Assembly: GCF_000590475.1 (NCBI RefSeq) | Contig: NZ_CP007441.1 | Span: forward strand, 1,174,090 to 1,238,089 | Reading direction: 5' to 3' | Length of the DNA: 64,000 nt | From: Stutzerimonas stutzeri | Lineage (GTDB): Bacteria; Pseudomonadota; Gammaproteobacteria; Pseudomonadales; Pseudomonadaceae | Shown here: piece by piece, positions 1-9,183 of the stretch | Numbering within the stretch: the stretch's first letter is position 1 | How the letters are laid out: every line of letters starts with the position of its first letter | Made by a program: the position numbers and the translations under genes | The notes under the pieces: generated by a model | The model's input: the letters and a program-made list of their open reading frames with translations, nothing else | Told to the model about the DNA's origin: nothing | Databases searched by the model: none

Positions 1-1323
1 GATGCTGTCGCGTGCAGCGCCAAGAGCGGCATGGGCGTGGACGATGTGCTCGAGCGCCTGGTGCAAGTTATTCCGCCGCCAACCGGCGACATCGACGCGC
101 CGCTGCAAGCGCTGATCATCGACTCCTGGTTCGACAATTACCTCGGCGTCGTCTCGCTCGTGCGGGTACGCCATGGCCGAATCAAGAAGGGCGACAAGGT
201 CCTGGTCAAATCCACCGGCAAGGTACATCAGGTCGACAGCGTAGGCGTGTTCAATCCGAAGCACACCAGCACGGCCGATCTGAAGGCCGGCGAGGTGGGC
301 TTCATCATTGCCGGCATCAAGGACATCCACGGCGCCCCGGTTGGTGACACGCTGACACTCTCCAACACGCCCGACGTCGAAATGTTGCCCGGCTTCAAGC
401 GGGTCAAGCCACAGGTTTATGCCGGTCTGTTTCCAGTCAGCTCGGACGATTTCGAAGATTTCCGCGAAGCGCTGCAGAAACTCACCCTGAACGATGCCGC
501 TCTGCAGTACGAGCCGGAAAGTTCTGATGCTCTGGGTTTTGGTTTCCGCATCGGCTTCCTCGGCATGCTGCACATGGAAATCATCCAGGAGCGGCTCGAG
601 CGTGAGTACGATCTGGACCTGATTACCACCGCGCCCACGGTGGTTTACGAGCTGGCGCTGAAGAATGGCGACGTTCTCTACGTCGACAGCCCGTCAAAAC
701 TGCCGGATCTGTCTTCGATCGAAGACATGCGCGAACCCATCGTGAGGGCCAATATTCTGGTGCCTCAGGAACATCTGGGCAGCGTTATAACGCTGTGTAT
801 CGAGAAACGTGGCGTGCAGCGGGATCTCCAGTTCCTCGGTTCGCAGGTGCAGGTGCGTTATGACCTGCCGATGAGCGAGGTTGTATTAGATTTCTTCGAC
901 CGGTTGAAGTCGGTGAGCCGTGGTTATGCCTCGCTGGATTACAGCTTCGAGTGCTTCCAGTCAGCTAACTTGACCCGTCTGGATATTCTGATCAATGGCG
1001 ACAAGGTTGATGCATTGGCGCTCATCGTGCATCGCGACAATGCTCATTACAAAGGCCGCATGTTGGTCGAGAAGATGAAGGAGCTCATTCCTCGCCAGAT
1101 GTTCGACGTGGCGATTCAGGCGGCTATCGGCGGTCAGATCGTTGCGCGGAGCACCGTCAAGGCGTTGCGCAAGAACGTTTTGGCCAAGTGCTACGGTGGT
1201 GATGTGAGCCGCAAGCGCAAGCTTCTGGAAAAACAGAAAGCCGGCAAGAAGCGCATGAAGCAGGTCGGCAATGTTGAAATCCCGCAAGAAGCTTTCCTAG
1301 CGGTACTGAAGGTAGATAGCTGA
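1..1323 (+). CDS. lepA: Elongation factor 4 (LepA), C-terminal part, 5' end outside window
   Basis: This is the C-terminal ~440 residues of LepA/EF4, a ribosome-bound GTPase that back-translocates stalled ribosomes. The frame is open from the first base of the window, and the first residues (CSAKSGMGVDDVLE) match the G5 region of the G domain, so the GTP-binding motifs lie upstream of the window. Domain II, the EF-G-like domains and the LepA-specific C-terminal domain, rich in Lys and Arg (RKRKLLEKQKAGKKRMKQ), are all present and intact. The stop is 1 base before the lepB start, so the two are cotranscribed, as is usual in Pseudomonas. Confidence 0.97.
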   Translation, partial: DAVACSAKSGMGVDDVLERLVQVIPPPTGDIDAPLQALIIDSWFDNYLGVVSLVRVRHGRIKKGDKVLVKSTGKVHQVDSVGVFNPKHTSTADLKAGEVGFIIAGIKDIHGAPVGDTLTLSNTPDVEMLPGFKRVKPQVYAGLFPVSSDDFEDFREALQKLTLNDAALQYEPESSDALGFGFRIGFLGMLHMEIIQERLEREYDLDLITTAPTVVYELALKNGDVLYVDSPSKLPDLSSIEDMREPIVRANILVPQEHLGSVITLCIEKRGVQRDLQFLGSQVQVRYDLPMSEVVLDFFDRLKSVSRGYASLDYSFECFQSANLTRLDILINGDKVDALALIVHRDNAHYKGRMLVEKMKELIPRQMFDVAIQAAIGGQIVARSTVKALRKNVLAKCYGGDVSRKRKLLEKQKAGKKRMKQVGNVEIPQEAFLAVLKVDS

Positions 1324-1324
1324 T

Positions 1325-2182
1325 ATGTCGATCAATTTCCCGCTGTTGTTGGTGATTGCCGTTGCGGTATGCGGTTTTCTGTCGCTTATGGATTTGGTGT
1401 TCTTTGCGCCACGCCGCCGGGCAGCGATAGCGAATTATGAAGGGCGTACCGGTGGCGAGGCTGACCAGTCGACGTTGGAGGCCTTGAACAAGGAGCCGGT
1501 GCTGATTGAATACGGCAAATCCTTCTTCCCTGTGCTGGCAATCGTTCTGGTATTGCGTTCCTTTCTTATCGAGCCGTTTCAGATTCCTTCAGGCTCGATG
1601 ATTCCGACGCTTGAAGTGGGCGATTTCATCCTGGTCAACAAGTTTGCTTATGGTATTCGTCTGCCAGTGGTCGACACCAAAGTCATCGATGTCAGCGATC
1701 CAGAGCGCGGCGATGTCATGGTATTTCGCTATCCCAGCGACCCGAACATCAATTACATCAAGCGTGTCATTGGCCTGCCGGGAGATGTGGTTCGATACAG
1801 CAGCGACAAGCGGCTAAGCATCAACGGCAAGCCTGTTTCCCAAATGCTGATTGGCGAGGAACCTGGAAGTCTGGGGAGTGCCAAGCTATATCGGGAAAAG
1901 TTGGGTGGGGTCGAACATGTCATTCGCAAGGAGATGAGCCGCTATCGAGTCGAGCCCGATCGCGAGTGGCGTGTTCCCGCAGGCCATTACTTCATGATGG
2001 GCGATAACCGCGACAACTCCAACGACAGTCGCTATTGGCATGATCCGGCGATTCCCGCCGAGCTGGCCGGCATGGTTCCGGATCGCAATATCGTCGGCAA
2101 GGCCTTTGCCGTATGGATGAGCTGGCCGGATCCGAAATTCAGCAATCTGCCGCATTTTTCTCGGGTCGGACTGATTCACTAA
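1325..2182 (+). CDS. lepB: Signal peptidase I
   Basis: Inner-membrane serine protease of 285 aa that cleaves signal peptides from exported proteins. The N-terminus carries a membrane segment (about residues 4-28) and a second one near residues 66-80. The catalytic Ser is S91 in the motif PSGSMIPTL and the general-base Lys is K146 in NYIKRVIGLPGD. The conserved box MGDNRDNSNDSRYW lies near residue 220. The length is normal for a gammaproteobacterial LepB. It starts with ATG immediately after lepA and is probably translationally coupled to it. Confidence 0.97.
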   Translation: MSINFPLLLVIAVAVCGFLSLMDLVFFAPRRRAAIANYEGRTGGEADQSTLEALNKEPVLIEYGKSFFPVLAIVLVLRSFLIEPFQIPSGSMIPTLEVGDFILVNKFAYGIRLPVVDTKVIDVSDPERGDVMVFRYPSDPNINYIKRVIGLPGDVVRYSSDKRLSINGKPVSQMLIGEEPGSLGSAKLYREKLGGVEHVIRKEMSRYRVEPDREWRVPAGHYFMMGDNRDNSNDSRYWHDPAIPAELAGMVPDRNIVGKAFAVWMSWPDPKFSNLPHFSRVGLIH

Positions 2183-2267
2183 GCTGTGAATCAGGGCCCG
2201 GTTCCCGCGCCCCGGCTCGCTATATTGACTAGCCCCGATCGGTGGGTAACGTACGACAGAGGTCGAC

Positions 2268-2645
2268 ATGAGTTTCGCTCGTTCGCAAAAAGGGCTGTCC
2301 ATGCTGAGCTGGATCATGGTGCTCGCACTGGTAGCATTCTTTGCCAGTACGGCATTCAAGATGCTGCCGCATTATTTCGACTATATGTCCATGGATAAGA
2401 TCATCTCCGGGGTCGAAAGTGACCCGGCTTCAGAAGTGCGCACCGTCCGCGATTTCTATAGTCACGTCCGCAAGGGAATGGACGTCAATGGCATCCGTGA
2501 CCTGAACCTCGAAGAGGCACTGAAGGTCGTGATTGAAAATAACGAGTTCAAGGTTCACCTTGACTATGAAAAACGCGAGCCCCTGATTCGTAATCTCGAT
2601 CTGGTGGCGAACTTCGATAAAGAATATCGCCTAAGGATGCCGTGA
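2268..2645 (+). CDS. DUF4845 family membrane protein
   Basis: Small 125-aa protein with one N-terminal hydrophobic segment (about residues 12-32) followed by a soluble domain, presumably periplasmic. In Pseudomonas a DUF4845 protein sits between lepB and rnc, and this matches that position and length. The function is not known. The ATG at 2268 has an AGAGG ribosome-binding site 6 bases upstream. The stop codon overlaps the GTG start of rnc by 3 bases, indicating translational coupling. The family name is from memory of the conserved neighbourhood. Confidence 0.85.
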   Translation: MSFARSQKGLSMLSWIMVLALVAFFASTAFKMLPHYFDYMSMDKIISGVESDPASEVRTVRDFYSHVRKGMDVNGIRDLNLEEALKVVIENNEFKVHLDYEKREPLIRNLDLVANFDKEYRLRMP

Positions 2646-3331
2646 GCACTTCGTTAGCCCGACTCGAGCGTAGGCTCGGTTATCAATTCAAGGACCAGGA
2701 GCTGATGCTTCTGGCCCTGACGCACCGCAGCTATGCCGGACGCAACAATGAGCGTCTGGAGTTTCTTGGCGATGCCATTCTCAACTTCATTGCCGGCGAG
2801 GCGCTGTTCAGCCATTTTCCGCAGGCCAAGGAAGGTCAGCTATCACGTTTACGTGCGCGCCTCGTCAAGGGAGAGACCCTTGCAGTGCTTGCTCGTGGCT
2901 TCGAGCTCGGCGAATACCTGCGCCTCGGTTCGGGTGAGCTGAAGAGTGGCGGGTTCCGACGTGAATCCATTCTGGCCGACACACTCGAAGCCCTGATTGG
3001 CGCCATCTACCTGGACGCTGGTATGGAGGCCGCTCGCGATCGTGTGCTCGCCTGGCTCGCTAACGAACTGGAGGGGCTGACGCTGGTCGACACCAATAAG
3101 GACCCGAAAACCCGCTTGCAGGAATTCTTGCAATCGCGGGCTTGCGATCTCCCGAAGTACGAAGTGGTAGCCATTCAGGGCGAACCGCATTGCCGAACGT
3201 TCTTTGTCGAATGTCAGATATCGTTGCTCAACGAGAAGACGCAAGGCCAAGGTGCCAGCCGGCGTATTGCCGAACAGGTAGCCGCTGCCTCGGCATTGAT
3301 CGCCCTGGGCGTGGAGAATGGTAATGACTGA
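2642..3331 (+). CDS. rnc: Ribonuclease III
   Basis: Double-strand-specific endoribonuclease of 229 aa that processes rRNA precursors and structured mRNAs. The RNase III signature ERLEFLGDAIL is at residues 38-47, with metal-binding acidic residues E40 and D44, and a C-terminal double-stranded-RNA-binding domain covers about residues 155-225. The start is GTG and overlaps the end of the DUF4845 gene (GTGA). The 3' end overlaps era. The length matches the family. Confidence 0.97.
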   Translation: MSTSLARLERRLGYQFKDQELMLLALTHRSYAGRNNERLEFLGDAILNFIAGEALFSHFPQAKEGQLSRLRARLVKGETLAVLARGFELGEYLRLGSGELKSGGFRRESILADTLEALIGAIYLDAGMEAARDRVLAWLANELEGLTLVDTNKDPKTRLQEFLQSRACDLPKYEVVAIQGEPHCRTFFVECQISLLNEKTQGQGASRRIAEQVAAASALIALGVENGND

Positions 3332-4235
3332 TGAACAGCTGCAGAACGACGCAATAAGCCGCTGTGGTTACGTGGCAATCGTCGGGCGTCCCAATGTCGG
3401 TAAGTCGACGCTGCTCAACCACGTGCTAGGGCAGAAACTAGCAATCACCTCGCGTAAGCCACAGACCACCCGCCATAACATGCTCGGGATCAAGACCGAA
3501 GGCGCCGTCCAGGCTGTCTACGTCGATACCCCCGGATTGCACAAGAACGGCGAGACCGCTCTTAACCGTTACATGAATCGTACGGCTTCTTCGGCGCTGA
3601 AAGATGTCGATGTTGTAGTGTTCGTCGTCGACCGCACGCGCTGGACCGATGAAGATCAATTGGTGCTCGAACGCGTTCAGTATGTCGAAGGGCCAGTGAT
3701 CGTCGCCGTCAACAAGACCGATCGTGTCGAGGACAAAGGTGAGCTGCTGCCCCATTTCGAATGGCTGGCGCAGCAGCTGCCGAAAGCCGAGATCGTGCCG
3801 ATTTCTGCCCAGCACGGACAGAATCTGGATGTGTTCGAGAAGCTGGTGGCCTCGCATTTGCCCGAAGGCGATCACTTCTTCCCTGAAGACCAAATCACCG
3901 ACCGCAGCAGCCGGTTCCTCGCCGCCGAGCTGGTGCGGGAGAAAATCATGCGTCAGCTGGGCGCTGAAGTTCCCTATCAGATCACGGTTGAGATCGAGGA
4001 CTTCAAGCAGCAGGGACACGTCCTGCATATCCATGCACTGATTCTGGTCGAGCGCGACGGGCAGAAGAAGATCATCATTGGCGACAAGGGCGAGCGCATC
4101 AAGCGCATCGGCCAGGAGGCGCGCAAGGACATGGAGGTGCTGTTCGATTCCAAGGTCATGCTCAATCTCTGGGTAAAAGTGAAAAGCGGCTGGTCCGATG
4201 ACGAGCGCGCCCTGCATTCGCTGGGCTATAGCTGA
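3324..4235 (+). CDS. era: GTPase Era
   Basis: Ribosome-assembly GTPase of 303 aa that binds the 3' end of 16S rRNA. It has a Walker A/G1 motif GRPNVGKST at residues 21-29, G3 DTPG, G4 NKTD, and a C-terminal KH domain containing IIIGDKGERIKRIGQEAR. Two in-frame ATG codons exist. The one at 3324 is preferred because the GGAG at 3313-3316 then has normal spacing, whereas the ATG at 3318 would sit almost on top of it. The gene overlaps the last 8 bases of rnc. Confidence 0.96.
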   Translation: MTDEQLQNDAISRCGYVAIVGRPNVGKSTLLNHVLGQKLAITSRKPQTTRHNMLGIKTEGAVQAVYVDTPGLHKNGETALNRYMNRTASSALKDVDVVVFVVDRTRWTDEDQLVLERVQYVEGPVIVAVNKTDRVEDKGELLPHFEWLAQQLPKAEIVPISAQHGQNLDVFEKLVASHLPEGDHFFPEDQITDRSSRFLAAELVREKIMRQLGAEVPYQITVEIEDFKQQGHVLHIHALILVERDGQKKIIIGDKGERIKRIGQEARKDMEVLFDSKVMLNLWVKVKSGWSDDERALHSLGYS

Positions 4236-4336
4236 GGGCCTGAGCGCTTCCGGTTGCAGTCGTACCTGATTGTCAGTCGCAGCCACCCGCTGCGACTGGC
4301 TCATCGTTGATCACCAGCCTCGCGGCGCTCGCCCTC

Positions 4337-5029
4337 ATGATTCCCCAATCCGCCTTCGTTTTGCACAGTCGACCCTACCGTGAAAGCAGCGCGCTGGTGG
4401 ATTTCTTCACGCCCGAAGGACGGTTGCGCGCAGTGCTTCGTGGCGCGCGTGGCCGGGCTGGTACGCTGGCCAGGCCGTTCGTGCCGCTCGAAGTCGAGTT
4501 TCGAGGCCGTGGCGAACTGAAGGCCGTGTCACGTCTGGAAAGTGCTGGTCTGTCGTACTGGCTCGATGGCAACGCGCTGTTCAGCGGTATGTACCTAAAC
4601 GAGTTGCTGATTCGTTTGCTACCGGCCGAGGATGCCCACCCCGCCATGTTTGAGCACTACGTTGCTACCCTGCCTGCGCTGGCAGCCAAACGCCCGCTGG
4701 AGCCTATTCTGCGTGCGTTCGAGTGGCGGCTACTGACCGAGCTGGGCTACGGGTTTGCGCTCGACCAGGATATTTCCGGACAGCCGGTGGTAAGCGCCGG
4801 ACTGTATCGATTACTGCCAGATACCGGTCTGGAACCTGTTGGCCAATTTCAGCCCGGTCTGTTCAACGGCGCGGAACTCCTGGCCATGGCCGAGGCCGAT
4901 TGGGAAGTACCCGGTGCGCTGGCGGCAGCGAAAAGGTTGATGCGTCAGGCACTGGCCCCACATTTGGGTGGTCGGCCTCTGGTCAGCCGTGAACTGTTCA
5001 TGAACATCAAGGAGGTCCCGCGTGACTGA
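4337..5029 (+). CDS. recO: DNA repair protein RecO
   Basis: RecO mediates RecA loading and strand annealing in the RecFOR recombinational-repair pathway. The OB-fold N-terminus reads AFVLHSRPYRESSALVDFFT, and the rest is the helical RecO C-terminal domain. From the ATG at 4337 the protein has 230 aa, close to the usual length. An in-frame TTG at 4307 would add ten residues. Neither start has a strong ribosome-binding site, so the exact start is uncertain. The 3' end overlaps pdxJ by 8 bases. Confidence 0.92.
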   Translation: MIPQSAFVLHSRPYRESSALVDFFTPEGRLRAVLRGARGRAGTLARPFVPLEVEFRGRGELKAVSRLESAGLSYWLDGNALFSGMYLNELLIRLLPAEDAHPAMFEHYVATLPALAAKRPLEPILRAFEWRLLTELGYGFALDQDISGQPVVSAGLYRLLPDTGLEPVGQFQPGLFNGAELLAMAEADWEVPGALAAAKRLMRQALAPHLGGRPLVSRELFMNIKEVPRD

Positions 5030-5768
5030 AGCCAATCGAATCCTGCTCGGCGTCAATGTCGATCATGTCGCCACCCTGCGTCAGGCACGTGGCACACGTT
5101 ATCCAGACCCGGTGAAGGCCGCACTGGATGCCGAAGAGGCGGGAGCCGACGGTATCACCGTGCATCTGCGCGAGGACCGTCGGCACATCCAGGAGCGTGA
5201 CGTGCTGATGATGAAGGACGCGCTGCAAACTCGAATGAATTTCGAGATGGGCGTGACCGATGCCATGTTGGCCTTCGCCGAGCAATTGAGTCCGGAACAC
5301 GTTTGCCTGGTGCCAGAAACACGCCAGGAGCTCACCACCGAGGGCGGCCTGGATGTGGCGGGGCAGGAAGCTCGCATCCGTGAGGCAGTTGAACGCCTGG
5401 CTGCCTGCGGTGCGGAGGTATCGCTGTTCATCGATGCCGATCCACGTCAGATAGAGGCCGCCGCTCGCGTTGGGGCGCCGGTTATCGAGTTGCATACCGG
5501 CCGTTTTGCCGATGCGCACGGCATCGCCGAGCGGGCCTGCGAGTTGGCGCGAATCCGTGACGGCGTCGAGTCCGGCCTGAGCCACGGGCTGATCGTCAAT
5601 GCCGGCCATGGTCTGAACTACCACAACGCCGAGGCCATCGCGGCAATCCGAGGGGTCAATGAGCTGAACATTGGCCACGCCATCGTCGCCCACGCGCTGT
5701 TCGTTGGTTTCAAGCAGGCCGTCAAGGAAATGAAGCATCTCATCCTTGCCGCGGCCGCTCGCGGCTGA
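5022..5768 (+). CDS. pdxJ: Pyridoxine 5'-phosphate synthase
   Basis: PdxJ condenses 1-deoxyxylulose 5-phosphate with 3-amino-1-hydroxyacetone 1-phosphate to make pyridoxine 5'-phosphate, the last step of the DXP-dependent vitamin B6 pathway. It is a 248-aa TIM barrel with NVDHVATLRQARGT at the N-terminus, GADGITVHLREDRRHIQ in the middle and HGLNYHN and LNIGHAIVAHALF towards the C-terminus. The start is GTG, preceded by AGGAGG inside the end of recO. It is the last gene of the lepA-lepB-rnc-era-recO-pdxJ series. Confidence 0.97.
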   Translation: MTEANRILLGVNVDHVATLRQARGTRYPDPVKAALDAEEAGADGITVHLREDRRHIQERDVLMMKDALQTRMNFEMGVTDAMLAFAEQLSPEHVCLVPETRQELTTEGGLDVAGQEARIREAVERLAACGAEVSLFIDADPRQIEAAARVGAPVIELHTGRFADAHGIAERACELARIRDGVESGLSHGLIVNAGHGLNYHNAEAIAAIRGVNELNIGHAIVAHALFVGFKQAVKEMKHLILAAAARG

Positions 5769-5795
5769 TCAACATGGCGCTGGCTGCCAGTCGTC

Positions 5796-6002
5796 TTAGC
5801 GTTTGAACAGGTTCAGTAGAATCGTCAGCAGCACGCTCAGAATCACCATCGACGTAATCGGAATGAATGTCTTGCTGCGTTCCGACTCGATGCGAATGTC
5901 ACCGGGTAGCTTGCCGAACCAACTCAGCAGCCCTGGCGCGTAGTGCAGGACCGCCCCGAGCAGGAGCAGCAGCAACCCAGCGGTCATCAACCATTTCGCC
6001 AT
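5796..6002 (-). CDS. DUF2905 family small membrane protein
   Basis: A 68-aa protein with two hydrophobic segments (about residues 3-30 and 46-64) separated by the motif GKLPGDIRIE, which is characteristic of DUF2905 inner-membrane proteins. The function is unknown. The start is the ATG at 6002, since upstream codons in the same frame do not resemble the family. It converges on pdxJ and lies just downstream of the LysR gene on the same strand, 41 bases away. Confidence 0.85.
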   Translation of the reverse strand: MAKWLMTAGLLLLLLGAVLHYAPGLLSWFGKLPGDIRIESERSKTFIPITSMVILSVLLTILLNLFKR

Positions 6003-6043
6003 CGTCGTCTGCTCTCTCTGCTTTTGCTTGCCCGTTGCGTCGC

Positions 6044-6946
6044 CTATCGCTGATAGGCGGCAAACGCTGCGATCACATGCCGGGACAGCACCTCCACCGC
6101 CTCGCTGCGTCCATTGGCGCAAAGCAACTTGATCTGATATTCACCAAGGGTTGGCAGGCTGTCGCCTTCCTCCAATCGTTTCAGCGGCGGTCTGACCAGG
6201 CTCAGCGGATAGGGCGCCACTGCAAGGTCGGCGATCATTGCCGCTTCCTGCCCGGCGCACTGCTCGCTGGAATAGGCAATGCGATAGGGACGGCCTGCGC
6301 GGTCCAGCGCGTCCAGCGCCTGTCGCCGCCATGCGCATTCAGGGCTCGACAGGGCCAGCGGCAACGGGGTGCGCTCGACCGCGACGCCACCGGCTCGGCC
6401 GGCCCAGACCAGGGGTTCGCTGTGAATGACCTCGCCGCGCGAGTCGTCCTGACCGAGGTTGCCAACGCTGACGATCGCGACGTCCAGCTCGCCGGCATCA
6501 ATCCGCTGGATCATGTCGACACTGCGGCCCACCGAGACATTCACCTCGATCCCCGGATGGGTTCGGGCGAACAGAGACAACAGTCCAGGCAGAATATGCG
6601 TGCCGATGTCCGCCGGGGTACCAAAACGAACCCGCCCGTTCAGCCGCGGCGAGATGAAAGCACTGACCGTCTCCTCATTGAGCTTGAGCAGGCGCCGCGC
6701 GTAACCGAGCAGTCTTTCGCCTTCATCGGTGAGCGCAATACGTCGGGCTTCGCGGACGAACAGTGCGCAGCCAAGCATGGTCTCGAGTCGCTTTATCTGC
6801 ATGCTGACCGCTGAGGTGGTTCGAAAGACTTGCCCCGCCGCGCGCGTGAAGCTGCCGCTCTCGGCGATGGATACGAAGGTGCGCAGCACATCGATCTCAA
6901 GAAGGGGCATGGCGGATTGGGGGAGCTCTTCGGGCATTCCGGGCAT
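6044..6946 (-). CDS. LysR family transcriptional regulator
   Basis: About 300 aa. The N-terminal winged helix-turn-helix spans roughly residues 15-75 (FVSIAESGSFTRAAGQVF followed by TTSAVSMQIKRLE), followed by a periplasmic-binding-like effector domain (RFGTPADIGTHILPGLL). The ATG at 6946 is chosen because an AAGGA ribosome-binding site lies 7-8 bases upstream; a longer reading to 7009 lacks one. It is divergent from the DUF1127 gene at 7097, a common target arrangement for LysR regulators. The regulon is not evident from the sequence. Confidence 0.9.
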   Translation of the reverse strand: MPGMPEELPQSAMPLLEIDVLRTFVSIAESGSFTRAAGQVFRTTSAVSMQIKRLETMLGCALFVREARRIALTDEGERLLGYARRLLKLNEETVSAFISPRLNGRVRFGTPADIGTHILPGLLSLFARTHPGIEVNVSVGRSVDMIQRIDAGELDVAIVSVGNLGQDDSRGEVIHSEPLVWAGRAGGVAVERTPLPLALSSPECAWRRQALDALDRAGRPYRIAYSSEQCAGQEAAMIADLAVAPYPLSLVRPPLKRLEEGDSLPTLGEYQIKLLCANGRSEAVEVLSRHVIAAFAAYQR

Positions 6947-7096
6947 GGGGCTGTCCTTCAATTTTGTTGAATCGACAGTTCTATTGTAGTCGTTTGTCTG
7001 AATCGTCAAGGGCGCTCAAGCTGATTCTGCCGGCCACGAGTCGGTCGGCAGGCATCGGGTGCGCCCATGCACCCCTGGCGATGGCAGGAGGTTGCG

Positions 7097-7378
7097 ATGC
7101 GTCATTCTGAACGGCAGCAACAGTGCGATAGGGTCGACGACCGGGCTCGTCCGGCGATGCCGGATTTTTATATGCCAGCGATGTGGCCAGTCGAACTTCA
7201 GCAGGCAGCGATCGACTGGTTCGTCGCCTGGCGCAAACGGCGCCTGTACCAGCGCCTACTCAGGCTCAGTGATAGGCAACTGCGGATGCACGACCTGAGC
7301 CGCGCGCGGCTCATCGAAAAGCTGCAAATGCCGCTGCGTCAGATGGTGGAGGAGCAGCGTTGCGCGCGCGGGCGTTAG
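7097..7378 (+). CDS. DUF1127 domain protein
   Basis: A 93-aa protein whose C-terminal part (RKRRLYQRLLRLSDRQLRMHD followed by LSRARL) is a DUF1127 domain, a short Arg-rich helical motif found in small bacterial proteins. In alphaproteobacteria some members bind RNA or regulate phosphate and carbon metabolism; no role can be inferred here. The ATG at 7097 is preferred over one at 7067 because of the GGAGG at 7087-7091. Its stop overlaps the end of the convergent cmoB by 4 bases. Confidence 0.8.
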   Translation: MRHSERQQQCDRVDDRARPAMPDFYMPAMWPVELQQAAIDWFVAWRKRRLYQRLLRLSDRQLRMHDLSRARLIEKLQMPLRQMVEEQRCARGR

Positions 7379-8337
7379 GGCTTGCGTGCGATCAGCACGG
7401 CGCGCATCGGTGCCGGCAGCCCTTCAATGGTCTTGCCGCGGTCGTCCGGGTCGAGGAAATCAGGTAGCGACTGATAGCGCATCCAGTCGGTACTGCGCTG
7501 TTCCTCGACGCTGGTGACGCTGACATCGACACAGCGCACATCCACGAACCCGGCCCGGCGTAGCCAGCATTGCAGCGCTGCCGCCGAGGGTAGGAACCAG
7601 ACGTTGCGCATCTGCGCGTAACGATCTTCGGGTACCAGCGCGGTGTGTTCGTTGCCCTCGACCACCAGGGTTTCGAGCACCAGCTCGCCACCCTTGAGCA
7701 GGCAGTCCTTCAGGTCCAACAAGTGGTCGATGGGCGAGCGCCGGTGATAAAGCACGCCCATGGAGAACACCGTGTCGAAGCCTTCGAGCTTCGGCGGTAG
7801 TTCTTCCAGGGCCATCGGCAGGTGCCAGACCGGGTGCTCGGCAAGGTAGCGTTTCATCGCGTGGAACTGGCAGAAGAACAACCAGTTCGGGTCGATACCG
7901 ACGACCGAGTCGGCGCCGGCACCAAGCATGCGCCACATGTAGTAGCCATTGCCGCAGCCCACGTCGAGGATGCGTTTACCGACCAGATCGAGATGCGGGG
8001 CGACGCGCTCCCACTTCCAGTCCGAGCGCCACTCGGTATCCACGTGCACGCCGAACACATCGAAGGGGCCTTTGCGCCAGGGTGACAGGCCAAACAGCGC
8101 ATCGTGGGTCGCGGTGCGTGTCGTCTCGTCGCAGTCGGCGTCCAGGCGGAAGGCCTCGCGCAATTCGATGGCGTCAGGCTGGATGTCCGGCAGCGCATCG
8201 ACAGCGCGGCGCCAGCGCGGCAGATCGCCGTGACCGACGGCGAGCTTGGCGTCGAGTTGCTGCTGCAGGCCATTGGCCCAGGCGGCCAGCGAGGTGCCCG
8301 CCAGGCGCCAGGCGAGGGGAGTGAGGTCGAGGTTCAT
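7375..8337 (-). CDS. cmoB: tRNA U34 carboxymethyltransferase CmoB
   Basis: CmoB transfers the carboxymethyl group of carboxy-S-adenosylmethionine to 5-hydroxyuridine at tRNA position 34, giving cmo5U. The protein has 320 aa. The SAM-type binding motif VLDVGCGNGY appears here as ILDVGCGNGYYMWRM at about residue 125, and VFSMGVLYHRRSPIDHL follows. The ATG at 8337 (MNLDLTPLAW) fits the family. It overlaps the cmoA stop by 4 bases, so cmoA and cmoB form one operon. Confidence 0.96.
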   Translation of the reverse strand: MNLDLTPLAWRLAGTSLAAWANGLQQQLDAKLAVGHGDLPRWRRAVDALPDIQPDAIELREAFRLDADCDETTRTATHDALFGLSPWRKGPFDVFGVHVDTEWRSDWKWERVAPHLDLVGKRILDVGCGNGYYMWRMLGAGADSVVGIDPNWLFFCQFHAMKRYLAEHPVWHLPMALEELPPKLEGFDTVFSMGVLYHRRSPIDHLLDLKDCLLKGGELVLETLVVEGNEHTALVPEDRYAQMRNVWFLPSAAALQCWLRRAGFVDVRCVDVSVTSVEEQRSTDWMRYQSLPDFLDPDDRGKTIEGLPAPMRAVLIARKP

Positions 8338-9077
8338 GGTAAGGCGATCAGGGAGGCGAAGTTCAGGCATTGGAACCAAGGCACGACCTTGGAGAAGCCG
8401 GCGTCCAGCAAACGTTGGCGGTGAGTTTCGAGGCTGTCGGGCTTCATCACGTTCTCGATGGCGCTGCGCTTCTGAGCAATTTCCAGTTCGCTATAGCCAT
8501 TGGCGCGCTTGAAGGCGATATGCAGATCGGTCAGCAGCGTCTGCTCTTGCTCGTCTTCGAAGCGCAGTTTTTCCGACAGGATCAGCGCGCCGCCCGGCAC
8601 AAGTGCCTCACGGATGCTGCCCAGCAGGGCTGGTCGTCGCTCGCGTGGGATGAACTGCAGGGTGAAGTTGAGCGCCACTAGCGAGGCCGGCCGGAATTGC
8701 AGCGTGAGGACGTCGGCATCGATCACATCCACCGGCAGCAGCTCTTGAAACATCGAATCCTGAGCGTGCAGGTATTCCCGGCAGCGCTCGACCATGGCTG
8801 GCGAATTGTCGACGGCGATCACCTGGCAATTGTCCGCCTTTACATGCCGACGCAGCGCCTGGGTGACCGCGCCCAGTGAACAGCCGAGATCGTAGAGGCG
8901 GGTATTGGGCTGGGCGAACTGCGCGGCCAGCATGCCGATGTTCTCGACAATGGTCGGGTAGCCCGGCACCGAGCGCTTGATCATGTCGGGAAACACCCGC
9001 ACCACGTCTTCGTTGAAGACGAAATCCTGGGGCTGGGCGAGGGGCTTGGCGAACAAGCGGTCGGGGTCGTGGATCAC
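8334..9077 (-). CDS. cmoA: Carboxy-S-adenosylmethionine synthase CmoA
   Basis: CmoA converts SAM and prephenate into carboxy-SAM, the substrate of CmoB. The motifs LFAKPLAQPQDFVFNEDVV, LYDLGCSLGA and FTLQFIPRERR identify it. No ATG is available near the expected N-terminus; the GTG at 9077 gives 247 aa, the standard length. Upstream in-frame sequence does not resemble the family and is taken as untranslated. cmoB follows with a 4-base overlap. Confidence 0.93.
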   Translation of the reverse strand: MIHDPDRLFAKPLAQPQDFVFNEDVVRVFPDMIKRSVPGYPTIVENIGMLAAQFAQPNTRLYDLGCSLGAVTQALRRHVKADNCQVIAVDNSPAMVERCREYLHAQDSMFQELLPVDVIDADVLTLQFRPASLVALNFTLQFIPRERRPALLGSIREALVPGGALILSEKLRFEDEQEQTLLTDLHIAFKRANGYSELEIAQKRSAIENVMKPDSLETHRQRLLDAGFSKVVPWFQCLNFASLIALP

Positions 9078-9183
9078 GGCGGCGTTTGGGCAGGCTGAAA
9101 AACAGGGGCCGTAGTGTACCGGAAAGCTGGGCGGATCGCCGTTGCCGTGTGGACGGCCGGCGCACCGAGGGCCGGTCACCCGG